A DNA stretch of 64,000 nucleotides from Cryphonectria parasitica EP155 (lineage: Eukaryota > Ascomycota > Sordariomycetes > Diaporthales > Cryphonectriaceae). The notes beneath the pieces were generated by a model. It saw only the letters and a list, made by a program, of their open reading frames with translations. It was not told the DNA's origin and did not search any database. Below are positions 47,554 through 59,717 of the stretch, in pieces. The translations under genes and the position numbers were made by a program. Location: NCBI RefSeq assembly GCF_011745365.1, contig NW_024468919.1, positions 310,001 to 374,000 on the forward strand, in the 5' to 3' direction. Every line of letters starts with the position of its first letter. The first letter of the stretch is position 1.

Positions 47554-50366
47554 GGGGCCAACTCACGATACCTACTCGCTCTCTATCCCTCTCCTCAAAC
47601 AAAAGTAATGAGTTCACATACACAAACTCTTCAAATCTATACGTTTTAATAAAACGAATGCGGCTGCGAGCAGGGAAGCATCGGATCCCGGCATTCACAA
47701 TTTTCGGAACGGCACATGCAATGTGGTATACCGGACCTTGTTCGTTCCAGGCGTTTTGGAGCTCTTACGATGAACATGCCGCCAACCTGTTCACCTTTGG
47801 AAGACACACGAGCCTGTGATTACAGTTTCTCGCGCACGATGCTGCGGCATCAGCCATGACGACGGCGTGCGCATCTGGACCGAACAGACAGGCTCGCAGA
47901 CAGACTACGCTAGAAAACCTTCCCAGGGAAACAATTTTTTTTTTTTTTTTTTTTTATCACGATCAGCCGTCGACAAGATCACAGATACTTGACGCAAGAC
48001 GTACCGGCTGGCCTGGACGGATAGATGGGCATAGAAACGACAGGAAAGCCATTCTGGGCAAAGGTTGGGGAAGGAGGCAAGGAGCGGAGAGCGGTTCATT
48101 CTCATGGCTGTGGGTTGGTTGGTGGCGTCCGTCCATTGGTAGGACAGGACAGGATGGATAGAGCGGCGAGACATACAGAGAGAGCATTCATCCAGCTCTT
48201 TATGTGTGTTGCCCCATCCCAAAAATTAGTACTTTTTAATTATACCAGAAGACATGGCATTACTGCGTTCTCCCAAGAGGGTGACGCTCCCTTCCATTCT
48301 GGCATTGATTTATTTATCTTTCCGCATGGTCGAGATGAGTGTACTAGGGATAAGCTATGAGCAGCAGCCCCAATCCTGCATGGTCTTATCGCGATAAGCT
48401 TTATCTTCTTGGTGAGAGCAGTGCAAATGCTTGGGCGGGAAGGAGCTGTCAGCCAACAGTTACTTGCAAGTAATTCTCGGGCCAATCTACACTACAGTAG
48501 AGGATGATTCCTCATCATCGGCTTTGAACAAACAATCGTTCATTTTCATGATTCCTCCTGTTCAGTCACCCTGCAATCACTAGTTGGTTTCCTTTGGTTT
48601 CTCCCCTTTCTGTTTCTTCTTCTTCCGATGGGCAATCGTTGAATATCCTAAAAATATACACACATGTACGTCGTCTGCAAATCGGAAGACACTGAGCTCA
48701 TGCGTGCCGTTGCATCCGACTACTGTCTCAGTCATCTTGTCAGTTAGTCCACAACAAGCCAGAGATCCTTCTCGAGGTCGCTGTGTTGACGATCACTTCC
48801 AGATTGAAAGCAAAGAAGAAGAAGAAGAAGCATCGATCCATTCATCATGCATGGATGGGGGTGTGCAAGCGGGCGGCCCCTGGTGTCCCGGCATGTGAGC
48901 GAAGAGGGGATCCGGGCGCTTAACCTACATCGCCCACTGGTTGACCACGGCCCCACTCTTAGTCTCGTCTGCTTATGTACGTGGGCCGAGCCGGGGGCGT
49001 GTGGTAGAGAGGGGAAGAAGAGGCTTTGTGGCGAGAGTTGAGTTTGGACTGCCACTTTGACGGGGCCTTTTGGAGAAAATGGGTCTGCTTTCGCCCCTTC
49101 AGCTTTTCAAAAGGCGATGTGCCGGATGGTGATTCTTTATTTGAGACACAGGCACAGGGCCGGTCGGTGTCAGAGATGAAGCCTTACTGAGGCACTTGTC
49201 TGACAGGTTCCAGCGAGTACGTCGACACCGTCACACGCTCTCGGCTGCTCTATTGGTTCGAGGTTTTTGATGATGACTGACTGACTGGCTTGCATGCATG
49301 CATGTTACATAGTAGCAATGGACTGCTATTTGGGGAGGGACAAGGGAGGAGAAAGAGGTGGGAGGTGGTCTATCAGACTATCACCTAATCCCTCCGCCGA
49401 TGGGCCCCCAGCACTCTTCTTGGCGGTTCGCCTTTCCCTGGGAAACGCCAAGCACATCACGACAATTGGTCGAGCATAACAGGGGGTCCAGGATGCAGGC
49501 GGCACAAGGGTATTGAACCCCCCCCTGTCAGACGATCTAACTGGTCGAGTGTGCACATACAACGTCGCCTAGACCCCCGTTCCTGTCTTTTACTATGGTC
49601 CATTAACTCTGGTTCTGCTCTTCCAGACAGACTCTCTCGGTTCTCCACACCCTGCTGCAAGCTGCAGTACTGTACCTCTCTCGCCCGGCGGTTAGAATCT
49701 CTGTCGAGGGCCCATGCCACCTCGTTCCCCTCTTTCTCCTCCCCCGTCCGCTCCGCTCCAGATGCTGCAGCATGCTACCTCAATTCACTTAGCACACTTT
49801 CCATGGCGCGTTGCCCTCTCTTTCCCATTCGACGCATGCCATAGGGTGGTTTTTTCGTCACCCTCGCCTTGCCCCCCCCCCCCACCCCATGTTCCCGACC
49901 CACGGAATCACGGCAGAAAATGGGCATGCACACATATGTAGGTAGGTCAAAGGTGGGTGTGGACGATCAACTGGGCTGGGCTCTCTCTCGCATATTATCT
50001 AGACCGTCGCCCGTCCTTTTTTTCCTTTTTTTCCTTTCTAGTTTGCCTTGCCTTGCGTCCTGTAATCCTGAATTTCTGTTTTCCGAAATTATTGTACAAC
50101 TTCAAGGGTCATATATTCCATAAACGACTCCATCCAGACGGCAGTACTCTTCGGCCACCCGACGCCGAGTAGTTTCGCGGACTCTAGCAGCGACACTACC
50201 CATCGTTCATCATAGCCTCGTTACCGCAGAACTGCCTAGGCACAAGCCTTGAGAGCACGAGAACTTGATCCCAGGCTCTCTCTTTCTCTCTATCGAGAAC
50301 AACACTACCTCACGACAGGCTCTCGCGCTGCCTTTTGCTTCTACGGACACGTCCATACTTTCCAAC
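47554..50366. other. 2.8-kb intergenic region, no gene seen
   Basis: It lies between SEC2 and the copper-protein gene. It has only short open frames. There is a T run at 47936-47955 and C/T-rich sequence from about 49990 to 50340 that probably forms the leader of the next gene. A tRNA-like stretch near 49480-49560 does not fold properly. Confidence 0.5.
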
Positions 50367-51372
50367 ATGCTTTCATCATCACCAATACTTGCGCTGCTCA
50401 GCGCAGCAGCAACATTAACATCTGCACACACCGTCATCACATATCCAGGGTGGAGAGGCGACAACCTCATCACCAACGATACCTTCCCTTATGGCATGCA
50501 ATGGATGTATCCATGTAAGTCTTTATTTCCTTTCTTCGACAGCAGTTCTGGTCTCAACCCTGGAGGCAATCATTTAAGAAGCTGTACTGACAAGAATGAA
50601 CGCAATCAAGGCGGCGGCCACCCAACAACCACAAACAGGACCTACTGGCCCACCACAGGCGGAGCCGTAGCCCTGCAACCAGGCTGGTTCCAAGGCCACC
50701 AGACGGCCTTCATGTATGTCAACCTGGGCTTCGGCACCGACGGCCCGGACGGTGGGCCGCCCAACATGAGCTTCCCGATGGTGTCGCCCTTCCAGATCAT
50801 CGGACCCTCCGCGAACCCGTACCCGGGCACAATCTGTCTGCCCCAGGTACCGCTTCCCGCCAACACGACCGTGCAGGCTGGAGATAATGCCACGATCCAG
50901 GTGGTGGAGATTGCCAAGCATGGCGCTGCTCTTTTCTCGGTGCGTATTTTCTTCTACTTTTTTATTTCTCCTTCAACACTGCCCATCCCCCCCCTTAAGT
51001 CCTCGACCTCCAGTCAGGACTTGGGGGGTGGGGGAGGGCAATGGGGAGGAACAAACAGAAGGATCTTGAATGGAACAGGCTGACTGACTCTTGTGCTCTA
51101 CCACACTCCAGTGCGTCGACATTACCTTTGCTGACCCCGGCGACGCCCGCATCCCCGACGTCAATTCCTCCAACTGCTTCAACAGCAATGACATGGGCTT
51201 CGCCGACGTCTACACCGTCGTCACACGCGAGTCCAACGCCAACCCCAATGTCACCTCGGGCGCCGACGAGACTGTCTTTTGGTACTTTGGCAGGCACAAC
51301 GGCGCCAGGTCCGTGTGGAACTATATCGGCTTGGCCCCTGTTGTTCTGGGGGCTGCGTGGTTGGTACTCTAA
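50367..51372 (+). CDS. Secreted GPI-anchored Bim1/X325-like copper protein
   Basis: Three exons, 50367-50514, 50611-50939 and 51112-51372, encode 245 aa. The first intron is phase 1 and rebuilds Cys50 (TGC); the second is phase 0. A signal peptide (MLSSSPILALLSAAATLTSA) ends so that His21 becomes the mature N-terminus. An N-terminal histidine is the hallmark of the copper histidine brace in LPMO-like X325 proteins such as Bim1. The segment HTVITYPGWRG and the later PNPYPG-type loop (SANPYPGTICLPQV) match that family. There are several N-glycosylation sequons and a hydrophobic C-terminus (YIGLAPVVLGAAWLVL) suited to a GPI anchor. Relatives bind copper at the cell surface and help its uptake rather than cutting polysaccharides. 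That role here is an inference. Confidence 0.88.
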
Positions 51373-52180
51373 GAGGGGGGGGGGGGCGCGCATGAAAGGA
51401 AAGAGAAGACAAGAAAAAGGGGGGGCAAAGAATGGTGGTGGGGAATTGTGAAATGGACATATGATGAATTTGGGCCATGAAAGGAATTATTATATTTTTT
51501 TTCTGGGGGGAGCTGTAAGGGGGCATTTTTTTTGGGGTAAATGGCGTTTCAACTGGGCTATGATATCTCGGGCGAATTTGATTTCATCGTTTCTCTCCCC
51601 CCCCCCCCCCCTCCCCTTTTTCTTTTTCTTCTTCCTCATCCTCCAATCGTTTACCAGAAGCTCATACACTGGGGAGCCTATAATGTACATACGTCAGGCA
51701 ATGTGACGATGGCTTTGGGGATTGTTTGCCAATTTGGATAGATCGAACATGATCCTTCTCATATTCATTCATTCGTCCGTTCATTCGGCGATTCTATGCT
51801 GTATACCATGAGTGGTAGGGCCACAGGCTATGTATTTTGTCTGTCTGCTTTTTTTTATGGCTGGCTGTGTGGAGACAACACATCGGAGGCAATATATACT
51901 TGCCCACACGAGCTTGTTCACAGCCACACCTGTTACAGCAAGGGTTCACAATGCCTGTGCCCATTCTTCATGTTTCCTGCTCAATTACCACATCATAGTC
52001 TACACCTATCCATGATACAATGGTATTCATGATCACTATCGTCAACCACACCCCTCTATTTGCATCCACCACCACTTTAAAGAAGAAGAAAAATGGGTCT
52101 GGAGCACTAAAGGTCATGACGAGAGCACCAATGTCACCTGTCACAACACCCTAAATGCCATTAGAACACTCCGGAGGCTA
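51373..52180. other. Convergent 3' flanks, no gene seen
   Basis: It is 808 bp between the converging copper-protein and DOA1 genes. It holds G runs just after the stop at 51374-51390, a C run near 51598-51611 and AT-rich sequence. No supported gene is present. Confidence 0.6.
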
Positions 52181-54763
52181 CTATAATATCTTCAAGCACT
52201 CGTTGGCGATCGCCCTGATGCGCTCTTCGGGGTTCTTGTCTGCCTTGATAGCGCGGCGGACAACGTTCTCTGCTGACAAGCTCTTCAAGACGTCTCTGGT
52301 TCCAGCAGCCGCCAGCGTGCCAAGCGCGGCGAGAGCGCGGTAGTTCACCTCAGCATCGTCCTGACCGTCGATAATTTTACACAGAACCTTGGCCAAAGAG
52401 CCGAACACCTCAGGTGTGACACTGACGCCACTGGGGGCTGCAACTTTCTTCCTGGACACCATGTAGCCTAGCACGGCGTAGTTCAGCGCGGCGGTGGTGA
52501 CGGCTATCAGGACACCGCGGACGTCAGGAAATCCGACCGGTCCCTTGAAGGCGTTGTCGTCAAGGCCGACCACGCTCTGCATGTGATCGACAACGATCGC
52601 AGCCTGTGCATAGGCAATTTTTCGACCGTCATCCGATGCGAACAGGTTGGCAATGACGCGAAATGCCATCATGGCGCAGTTTTTGCTGAGGGCAGCTCCG
52701 GCACTGGGGTGGAATGCGGACTCGAAGGTGGCATCGATGATGCTCTTGCCGGCCACAGCAGCGAAGCTCCCCACCGAAGACGACGTGACGAGGCAGCGAA
52801 GGAGATCCAGGCCTGGCATTCGGTCGTTGTCGGGCCAAGTATTTGCAATCTTGAGAACTAGGGAGATTTCATGCTGGTTGGATTCCCAATTCACCATGGA
52901 TGTTGGAGTGCCCGCGGCCGGGAGAGTCGCCGGCACGGTGCCAATCGCTGTGCTGATCTTTTGCGCCAGCCGCTTCAAGGTGTCTTCCTCTGCTGGGTTC
53001 AACGCGAAATCCTTGCGCCCCGACGAAATCATAGTCGCGCTTGTAAGAAGGATCTTCTTGACAAGGGGCTCGATCTTGATAGCAGTTATCGTAAGGTAGT
53101 TCTCCTGAGGGAGAATCTTCGGGCCGGGTGGCTGCTGAGCCGAGCCTTCGTCGCCTGGCTGATATCGACCGGTTCCGAAGTCACCAGGAGCCGGGCCCGA
53201 GTCCTCGCCCAGGGTGGCACCCTTTGTGTTTTCGACAATAAAGCCCGCGACTTGGTCGATATACGAAATTGGAAGCTCATTGTCTCCAATAAACTTGGTA
53301 GCCGCCTCGTACGGGTTCTGAGACAGGTTGTATGGGAGTTTCAGGGTCGGTGCGCCTTCCTGGATATCGACATCAAATACGTAGTCGTAGGACTGGCCAT
53401 TATATTCCTGCTTCTTCCCGCTGCTTCCAACAGCATCGACCACGGTCCCGACACAAATCCATTGTTGCTGGGCTGTAGTATACGAGTCAGAGAAGAAAAG
53501 AAGAAAAAGGCTACAACACGTTCACAGAGGTCGGATCTACTCACCCATGGACCATTGGTGCGCCGTGACAGAGCCATTGTCCTCGACAATCATCTGAACT
53601 TGACCCTCCTTGGTGCCCGACTTGGTCTTGAGAAAGTCGCTGCCAGGAAGTTTCTCCTTGTTGAGTCCGTCCACCTGCTGTTGCGGAATGGACGAGGCCT
53701 TGACGGATTCATCGAAAGCAGCTATCGACTCTGCACTCGCCATATCGGCCTCGATTCTCGTGAACACGCGGGCCACGCCATCGCTGCTTCCCGCAACAAT
53801 GTCGCCCGTGCTCTCGCACACTGCCACAGACCATACGGAGATGGCTGGGAGGGTAATGGTTTGGACACACTCATAACCCCGCCAGATTCTGATGGTTCGG
53901 TCCTCGCCCGAGCTGACCAGCTCGCCCGTGGGCAGCGAAGCGAGACTGTAGACAAATGAATCGTGGCCGTGCAGCTCGCCCATGGACTGGCCGTTGAGCT
54001 TCCACAACCGGATCACGCCATCGCTGTGTGCACTGGCAATATCTGCACCGCTTGCATGGCCCTTGTTCACCTTGGCAACGGCGCGCACGACACTTGTGGT
54101 GTATATAGTGGACTTGGGCTGTATGTGGCGGTCAGGGCTCGATTTGATGTCGTAAATGTTGATCTTCTCGTCTGCAGAGCCCGTCACGACAGTCTCTTCG
54201 GTCAGGGCCAACACCCCCCACACACTTGCGTCGTGTCCAACCAGATACTTGCCAGGCTCCCACTTGCCCGTGAACCAGACGATAGCCTGTTTGTCCCAGC
54301 TTCCCGAAACAACGTATGAGGCTTCGGGGGAGGTATCGAGGGCGCAGACGTTGTGGTCATGGCCGACCAGAAGGAATTCTGCATGGTTAGGTCCAGGCTG
54401 GGCTCCTGGCTGCCTGACTTCGATTAAGGCATCCTTGCCGCCAGCCACGATCAGGCCCTCTTTATATGTAGCGTCGGGATAGAAGTAGGCGACAGCATTG
54501 ACAAAATCTTGGCCTTCAGTCAGGACTGAGCCCTTGAAGGTAGGAGGTCGAAATTCCTTGCGTCGCCAGACTCGGACAGTACAGTCACGGGAGACAGAAA
54601 TGACTGTGTTTGGGGATGGAAAGGTAACGCCACGGACCTAAATTAACAGCAAGGAGGAAGGGTCAGCTAGGCCGGCCTGAAAACTCATGTCTTTCAGGAA
54701 GAGGAGAGGGGGACTCACATCAGACTTGTGGCCTACCAGCTCAGCTGACAGCTTAAACTCCAT
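52181..54763 (-). CDS. DOA1: Doa1/Ufd3 (PLAA), Cdc48 cofactor
   Basis: Three exons, 54763-54719, 54637-53545 and 53472-52181, encode 809 aa. Introns are 81 bp (phase 0) and 72 bp (phase 1). The N-terminal WD40 propeller (about 1-310) starts FKLSAELVGHKSDVRGVTF and shows repeated GH...WD-type units. A PFU ubiquitin-binding domain follows (about 365-470, with YDYVFDVDIQEGAPTLKLPY). The C-terminal PUL domain (about 535-809) is made of armadillo-like helices and ends ERIRAIANECLKIL. Doa1 binds ubiquitin and Cdc48 and controls ubiquitin recycling, ribophagy and mitochondrial degradation. Domain order and length match the family. The gene is divergent from the STRAP gene, with 1.1 kb between start codons. 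Confidence 0.95.
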
Positions 54764-55895
54764 AGTGCAGGCTGAGAGTATACAAGTATCTCTGGCTTGA
54801 AGTATTGCAGGTTGACGGAGGTGTTGCAGTTCGATGTGTAGAGGTGCTATGATAAACACAAGGATGAGTTGTGACAATGGCCACTTGAAGGATAGCAGTT
54901 GTTAGCTAGGTGGCAGGGAGGAGAGGAGAGGAGGAAGAATGGCGTTTGTTTGTTGGGTTATTGTCTGGAGGCGGCGCGCTGTGCGTTGGTGTTTGTGGCA
55001 GAGGAGCAGTGAGGCCAGTCTGGCTCTAAGAATAGGAGTTCTGAACAACAAAAAGGGATCAGTAACTCTGCTGCAGTTGATATCAGACAAATGAGGCACA
55101 AAAATGATTGGAAAAGCAGCTCTAGCTCTTCCCCAGCTTGCCAGCTTCGCATACTGGTACAACAGAGGTGGATGGTTCTGCTGAGGTCATCGCGGGGCCA
55201 ATGGATACTATTTGCACCCCTGGCTGCTGGATGAGGGGTTAGGGTCAACAGGGGTGAAGGGTGGAGGGGCTTATCTTATCTTGGACTGGACTCCCCGCCG
55301 AGGCAAGGGCTGGCTCAGGACCCTCTTTCTGCCAAAGATCTTGGGCCGGAGCTGTCACTTCCCACCCGCAACATCGTGCCTGCGTTGTCCTTCAGTAACA
55401 AACAAACTCTCGCCCCTCCTTCTCCTCCCCTCCAGATTTGACCTTCTCTCTTCTTCTGTTTATTTCTGAGGACAAGACCATAATCATACACGAGCACCTA
55501 TCCGTTTCTTGACGACTGCTACGACTCACGATCAAAAAAGAACTACAACGCATAATCCTGCCCATTCTTCTTGGCTCTTCTATTTTTCTTCCCCCCCGCC
55601 CCCCTTCCAGTTGCAATTGCGCGCCTCTTCGCTTGTCTGGCGTCTCCTTTGGCATTTGTTGATCATCTCAAGTCACCTTGTACACGGAACACACACTCTC
55701 ATACACAAGGCCTACTGCTTCTCGCCCGGGCCATCCATCGTCTTCAATCATACACCGCATTTTGGCTCTCTGCTGGACAACTTCTTCTATCAGTAATACC
55801 AAGCTACTGGAGCCTTCACAGTCCCGACCACTCTTACGAATCGCTCCGTCTCTGCAGCACGTCCCGTATTTCGCACTGCCTTAGCATCATTCGAC
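54764..55895. promoter_or_regulatory. Divergent promoter region of DOA1 and STRAP genes
   Basis: It is 1.13 kb between two divergent WD40 genes. The STRAP side is C/T-rich (about 55380-55890), like a leader. No further gene is seen. Shared regulation is possible but not shown by sequence. Confidence 0.5.
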
Positions 55896-57045
55896 ATGGC
55901 GTCTGATGGAAAGACCGAGGGCGAGCCTCGCCAGTATCTGCCCCTGACCTGTCACGGTCACTCTCGACCCGTTCCCCACCTGAGTTTCTCCAGCTATGAG
56001 CGCGGCGGGGAGTACTTCATGATCTCCGCTTGCAAAGGTATGTACTATAACGCCCCATTTTGGATCATCACGCTAGACAGCAGACCCTAACGTTTGGCCC
56101 TCACATGCAGATGGTAATCCCATGCTTCGAGATGGTCGTAACGGCGACTGGATTGGTACCTTCATCGGCCACAAGGGTGCCACCTGGCAGGCCAAACTCA
56201 GCCCCGACAACTGCACTGCCGCGTCCGCGTCGGCCGATTTCTCCGTCAAGATCTGGGACGCCCATACCGGCGAGATGCGCCTTGTGCTCAAGCACGACCA
56301 TGTTGCGCGCGCCGTGGCGTTCCCTGTTAGCAACTCTGACATTGTCGCCACTGGAGGCCACGAGAAGATTCTACGCATCTGGGGCCTGAACAAGGCGGAT
56401 TATCAATTCCGCGAGGATGTCACAACTGAAGAGAACGGGGCCCTCCACATCCCCCCTTCTCTGGCTTTCCAGGTCGGCACCGCTCACCCCGACACCATCA
56501 AGTCTATCGTCTGGTGCAACGAGGGCACGATTGTCACTGCTGCTGGCAAGACGCTGCGCTGGCACAATGTGGACAAGCGTGATTGTTTCAAGGAGCAGAC
56601 TTTTGACTCAGAGATCAAGTCCTGTGAGATGGTCTTCCTGGCCCCCAAGTTCGCTGAACCTACCGATCTCGGCGAGGGTCGCCCCATCCTGTGCGTTGCC
56701 GCTGGCAAATCGGTTTATTTCTTCTCGACCACCGATCAGCCCGAGGAAATCAAGAGCTTCAACCTGAAACACGGTGTCGCCAGTGTCTCGCTTGACCTGA
56801 AGGGCAGAAAGTTCGTTGTCGGCGAGGAGCCTGGCACCTGGGCTCGCGTTTACGACTGGGATGGTCGTGAGATCGACGTCATGAAGGGTCACCACGGCCC
56901 CATCTGGTGCATTCAGTTCTCGCCCGACGGCAAGCTGTACGCGACCGGCTCGGAAGACGGGACGATTCGGATGTGGAAGAACTGTGCTGAGGAGTATGGA
57001 CTGTGGCGCGACCGCAGTACTGCAGTCTCGGAGCGGGTTGAGTAG
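55896..57045 (+). CDS. STRAP/Unrip-type WD40 protein
   Basis: Two exons, 55896-56037 and 56111-57045, joined by a 73-bp phase-1 intron, encode 358 aa forming a WD40 propeller. Early strands match STRAP: LTCHGHSRPVPHLSFS, then FMISACKDGNPMLRDG and GDWIGTFIGHKGATW. The end, HHGPIWCIQFSPDGKLYATG and GSEDGTIRMW then EEYGLW, is also STRAP-like and separates it from eIF3i. In animals STRAP (Unrip) joins the SMN complex and acts in RNA metabolism and TGF-beta signalling. The fungal role is unclear. The stop is a single TAG at 57043-57045, and the same frame then stays open for 159 codons (see the next entry). Confidence 0.93.
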
Positions 57046-57525
57046 GACCATCGACCCCCTCTGGTGACCACGCACTCGGAGAACGATCAGCCTCCATCAC
57101 ATGAAGCTGATGGAGCTGTTCTTGTCCTCACAAGACCTACAACCCGGGCCAGTCTTGTTGGCACTGCTCCCGGACCACTCAGCGAGATCTCGGCCAACGT
57201 GGCTCGGATCCCACAGGTGACCATTGCAGAGGTCAAGGGTGGGCTGACTGATGGCAAGCCTACTGATGGCAAGCCTGACACCGAGGATTCCCCCTCTCAG
57301 TGGCGGATGGCGCTGTCTCCTGTTGCAGAGGAGCCCCGTAGCCCAGTCAAGTGCTTTCGTCGAGCTCCGCGTCCCGAGGGGTACCTGACCCGCCGACGCC
57401 CCAACCCTGCCATGCCCTCCACGGGCTCACCGACCAAGTACTCCAGCAAGCCTGTCGACCCTGGCAGCCAGATGCTGCAAAACTTTCTCGACCGGCTGGA
57501 CCAACAGGGCCTGTCTCATGATTGA
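57046..57525 (+). other. In-phase open extension after the STRAP stop codon
   Basis: From the codon after the STRAP TAG the same reading frame is open for 159 codons and ends at TGA 57523-57525. Its codon use is strongly coding-like (mostly C/G at third positions). It contains a GLTDGKPTDGKPDTED duplication and a tail with PTKYSSKPVDPGSQ and FLDRLDQQGLSHD. The first in-frame ATG is only at 57307, 72 codons before the end. It could be a readthrough extension, a C-terminus reached by alternative splicing (for example removing a 54-nt GT-AG segment from 57037 to 57090), or a separate gene with an unseen first exon. I do not recognise a domain. Confidence 0.5.
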
Positions 57526-58324
57526 GTACTTTTGGTGCCTGCCATTCGTCTTCTGCATTGTAGACCTTAAAAAAGCCAACGGGATCATCATCACGTCTCT
57601 TACATTACATGCAGGACCTTGAACGTCTTAGACTTTTGGAACGGCATGGCCTCGATACCATCATCTTCACTGGTGAGGGAAGAAAGCACTAAGATAGATG
57701 GGCTGAACCCAGATACTTAAACATAGAAAAGGAATAAACACGTTGAATATCTCGAACCTCCCCCAAAAAAATCATGATGCGTGATTTGACCTGTCCTTGC
57801 ACATGTGATTCCCCTTGTCCGTTATATACTTAACAGTCATCTTCAATAATCTGACGATATGATGAGACAGCCCTGGCCATGATGGCTTAGGTGGTGGGGG
57901 GGTGGGGGTGGGAGTTGCGCAATGGGACCCTTCAGAGGACCTCTGTAACCCTAAGCGCGGGCGGGCCGAGGAATGGCGTCGCGCCTAGCCTGCGCCTATG
58001 CGCCCACCGCGCGCGTCTTTCCTCGGAAGCTGTTTCCTACCAGTACCTTATAATGATCCAACACCTCTCTCTTGCACGCCCTCCTCAGCAACTTCAGTGT
58101 CTTACAGGACAACAGTCCAACCCCAACCCCCCTCCCCCGTCCAACAGGCACACGGCCCTGGCAGAAAACATCCCACTCTTTATCCTGCCGTTTATCTAAC
58201 AAAGCCTTGTCCACTAAGAAGCACTCCTCAACCCGAGATTTGGTCCACGGGCGATACAAGACCTAGATAATAACCGCGACTCCAGCATCAGTCCAGACGA
58301 GCACATAAAAGCCGAAGGATAGTT
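57526..58324. promoter_or_regulatory. Intergenic region upstream of SPT8
   Basis: It is 799 bp with no gene. It holds AT-rich 3' flank sequence to about 57870, a G-rich patch at 57892-57912, and then a CT/CA-rich stretch before the SPT8 ATG. Confidence 0.5.
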
Positions 58325-59679
58325 ATGGCTACGGGAGATGCGGACGAGATGGACGTCGAGGAGGGTGGAACGCTCAACGGGGACGGAGAAGGGCAAAAAG
58401 CAATAAGCGACGAGGCGCAAGACAAGGGCGAAGGAGCAGCAGATGGCGCCGCGGAAGCAGTAGCAGACGATCCCACGACACGTGTGGAAGCTGGCCCTTC
58501 TTCCACCTCTGATGGCAAACAATCCCCAGTCCTGAATTCATTATACCCACTCGTCCGTCCCGAAGCCCTCAAGGCGCGTCTCTACGACATCGTCCCTACC
58601 ATGGCCGCGCCCCAGTCGACCTCCATCAACGCCATCGCCATCACCCCTAACCTGCGGTACTGGATGACGGGCGGCAGCGACGGCTACGTGCGCAAATACG
58701 ACGGGCCCGGCACCATCAACGGGAAGCAGCTGCTGACCGTCGCCCAGCGCCACCCTTTTGTGGACAGCGTGGTCAAGGCGGGCATACTCATGAGTTACTG
58801 GGAGAACTTCGAGCCGGCACCGCCCGAGAAGGGGAGGAGCGCGGGCAATGACGAGGACAAGACGCTCAGCCCCGTGTACAGCTTAGCGGTGCACAAGGAC
58901 GCTCTTTGGAGCTTGTCTGGGCTGGAGAGCGGTGGGATCAACGTACACAGCGTGAGATACGACGAGGGTAAGGTCATACATGTGATCCCGGCGAAGCATG
59001 GCGACCACCTTGGCCACTCCAATGCTGTGAGCGTGCTGCAGCTCACGCCCGATGAGACGCACGTGCTGAGCGGCAGCTGGGACAAGAGGCTCTACGACTG
59101 GGACCTGAACACGGGCACCGTCGCGACCAGCTTCGAGGGGAGCGGCGGCCAGGTCTCGGCCATTGAGCTGCGGCCGCAGTCCGGCGCGCCCATCCCTGCC
59201 GAGGCAGCCGAGGAGCCCTCGTGGGGCGACACCCAGAGGGGCAGCAGCAGGAACAAGGGCTTCTTCGACGACGGGACGAACGGGACTGGCAACGACACGG
59301 GCTCAGCAGCTGAAGCAGATGGAACAGGCGACGGAGAAGGAACCGTAGGCTCGGACCACGAGTCCCTTTTCGGCAGCCCGGGAGGCTCACTGTTTGGTGA
59401 TGGCCAGATAGGCCAAGGAGGAGGCAATGCGTTCGGCGGTGACGATGATAACGAGTTCCAGCAGGCCATGCTGGAACCCCTAGAAGGAGAGCAGGGCGCT
59501 GCAGCGGCTGGCGCGGCTGACACGACCATGACAGACGCGCCGCCCGCAGAGGAGGCTGCGCCTCCAGCACAATCACAAGAAAATGTAGATCCCACAACAG
59601 ATCAGCCAGAGCAACCACCCGCTGGCGACGCAAACGGACGGCCACGCACAGCAGACAGCACGCAGGCAGATCCCGCTCC

Positions 59680-59717
<38 letters not shown>

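Noticed and set aside
49480..49560. Minus-strand stretch resembling a tRNA 3' half (GGTTCAATACC)
   Set aside because: The B box has a mismatch, the flanking bases are a G homopolymer, and no acceptor stem could be found.
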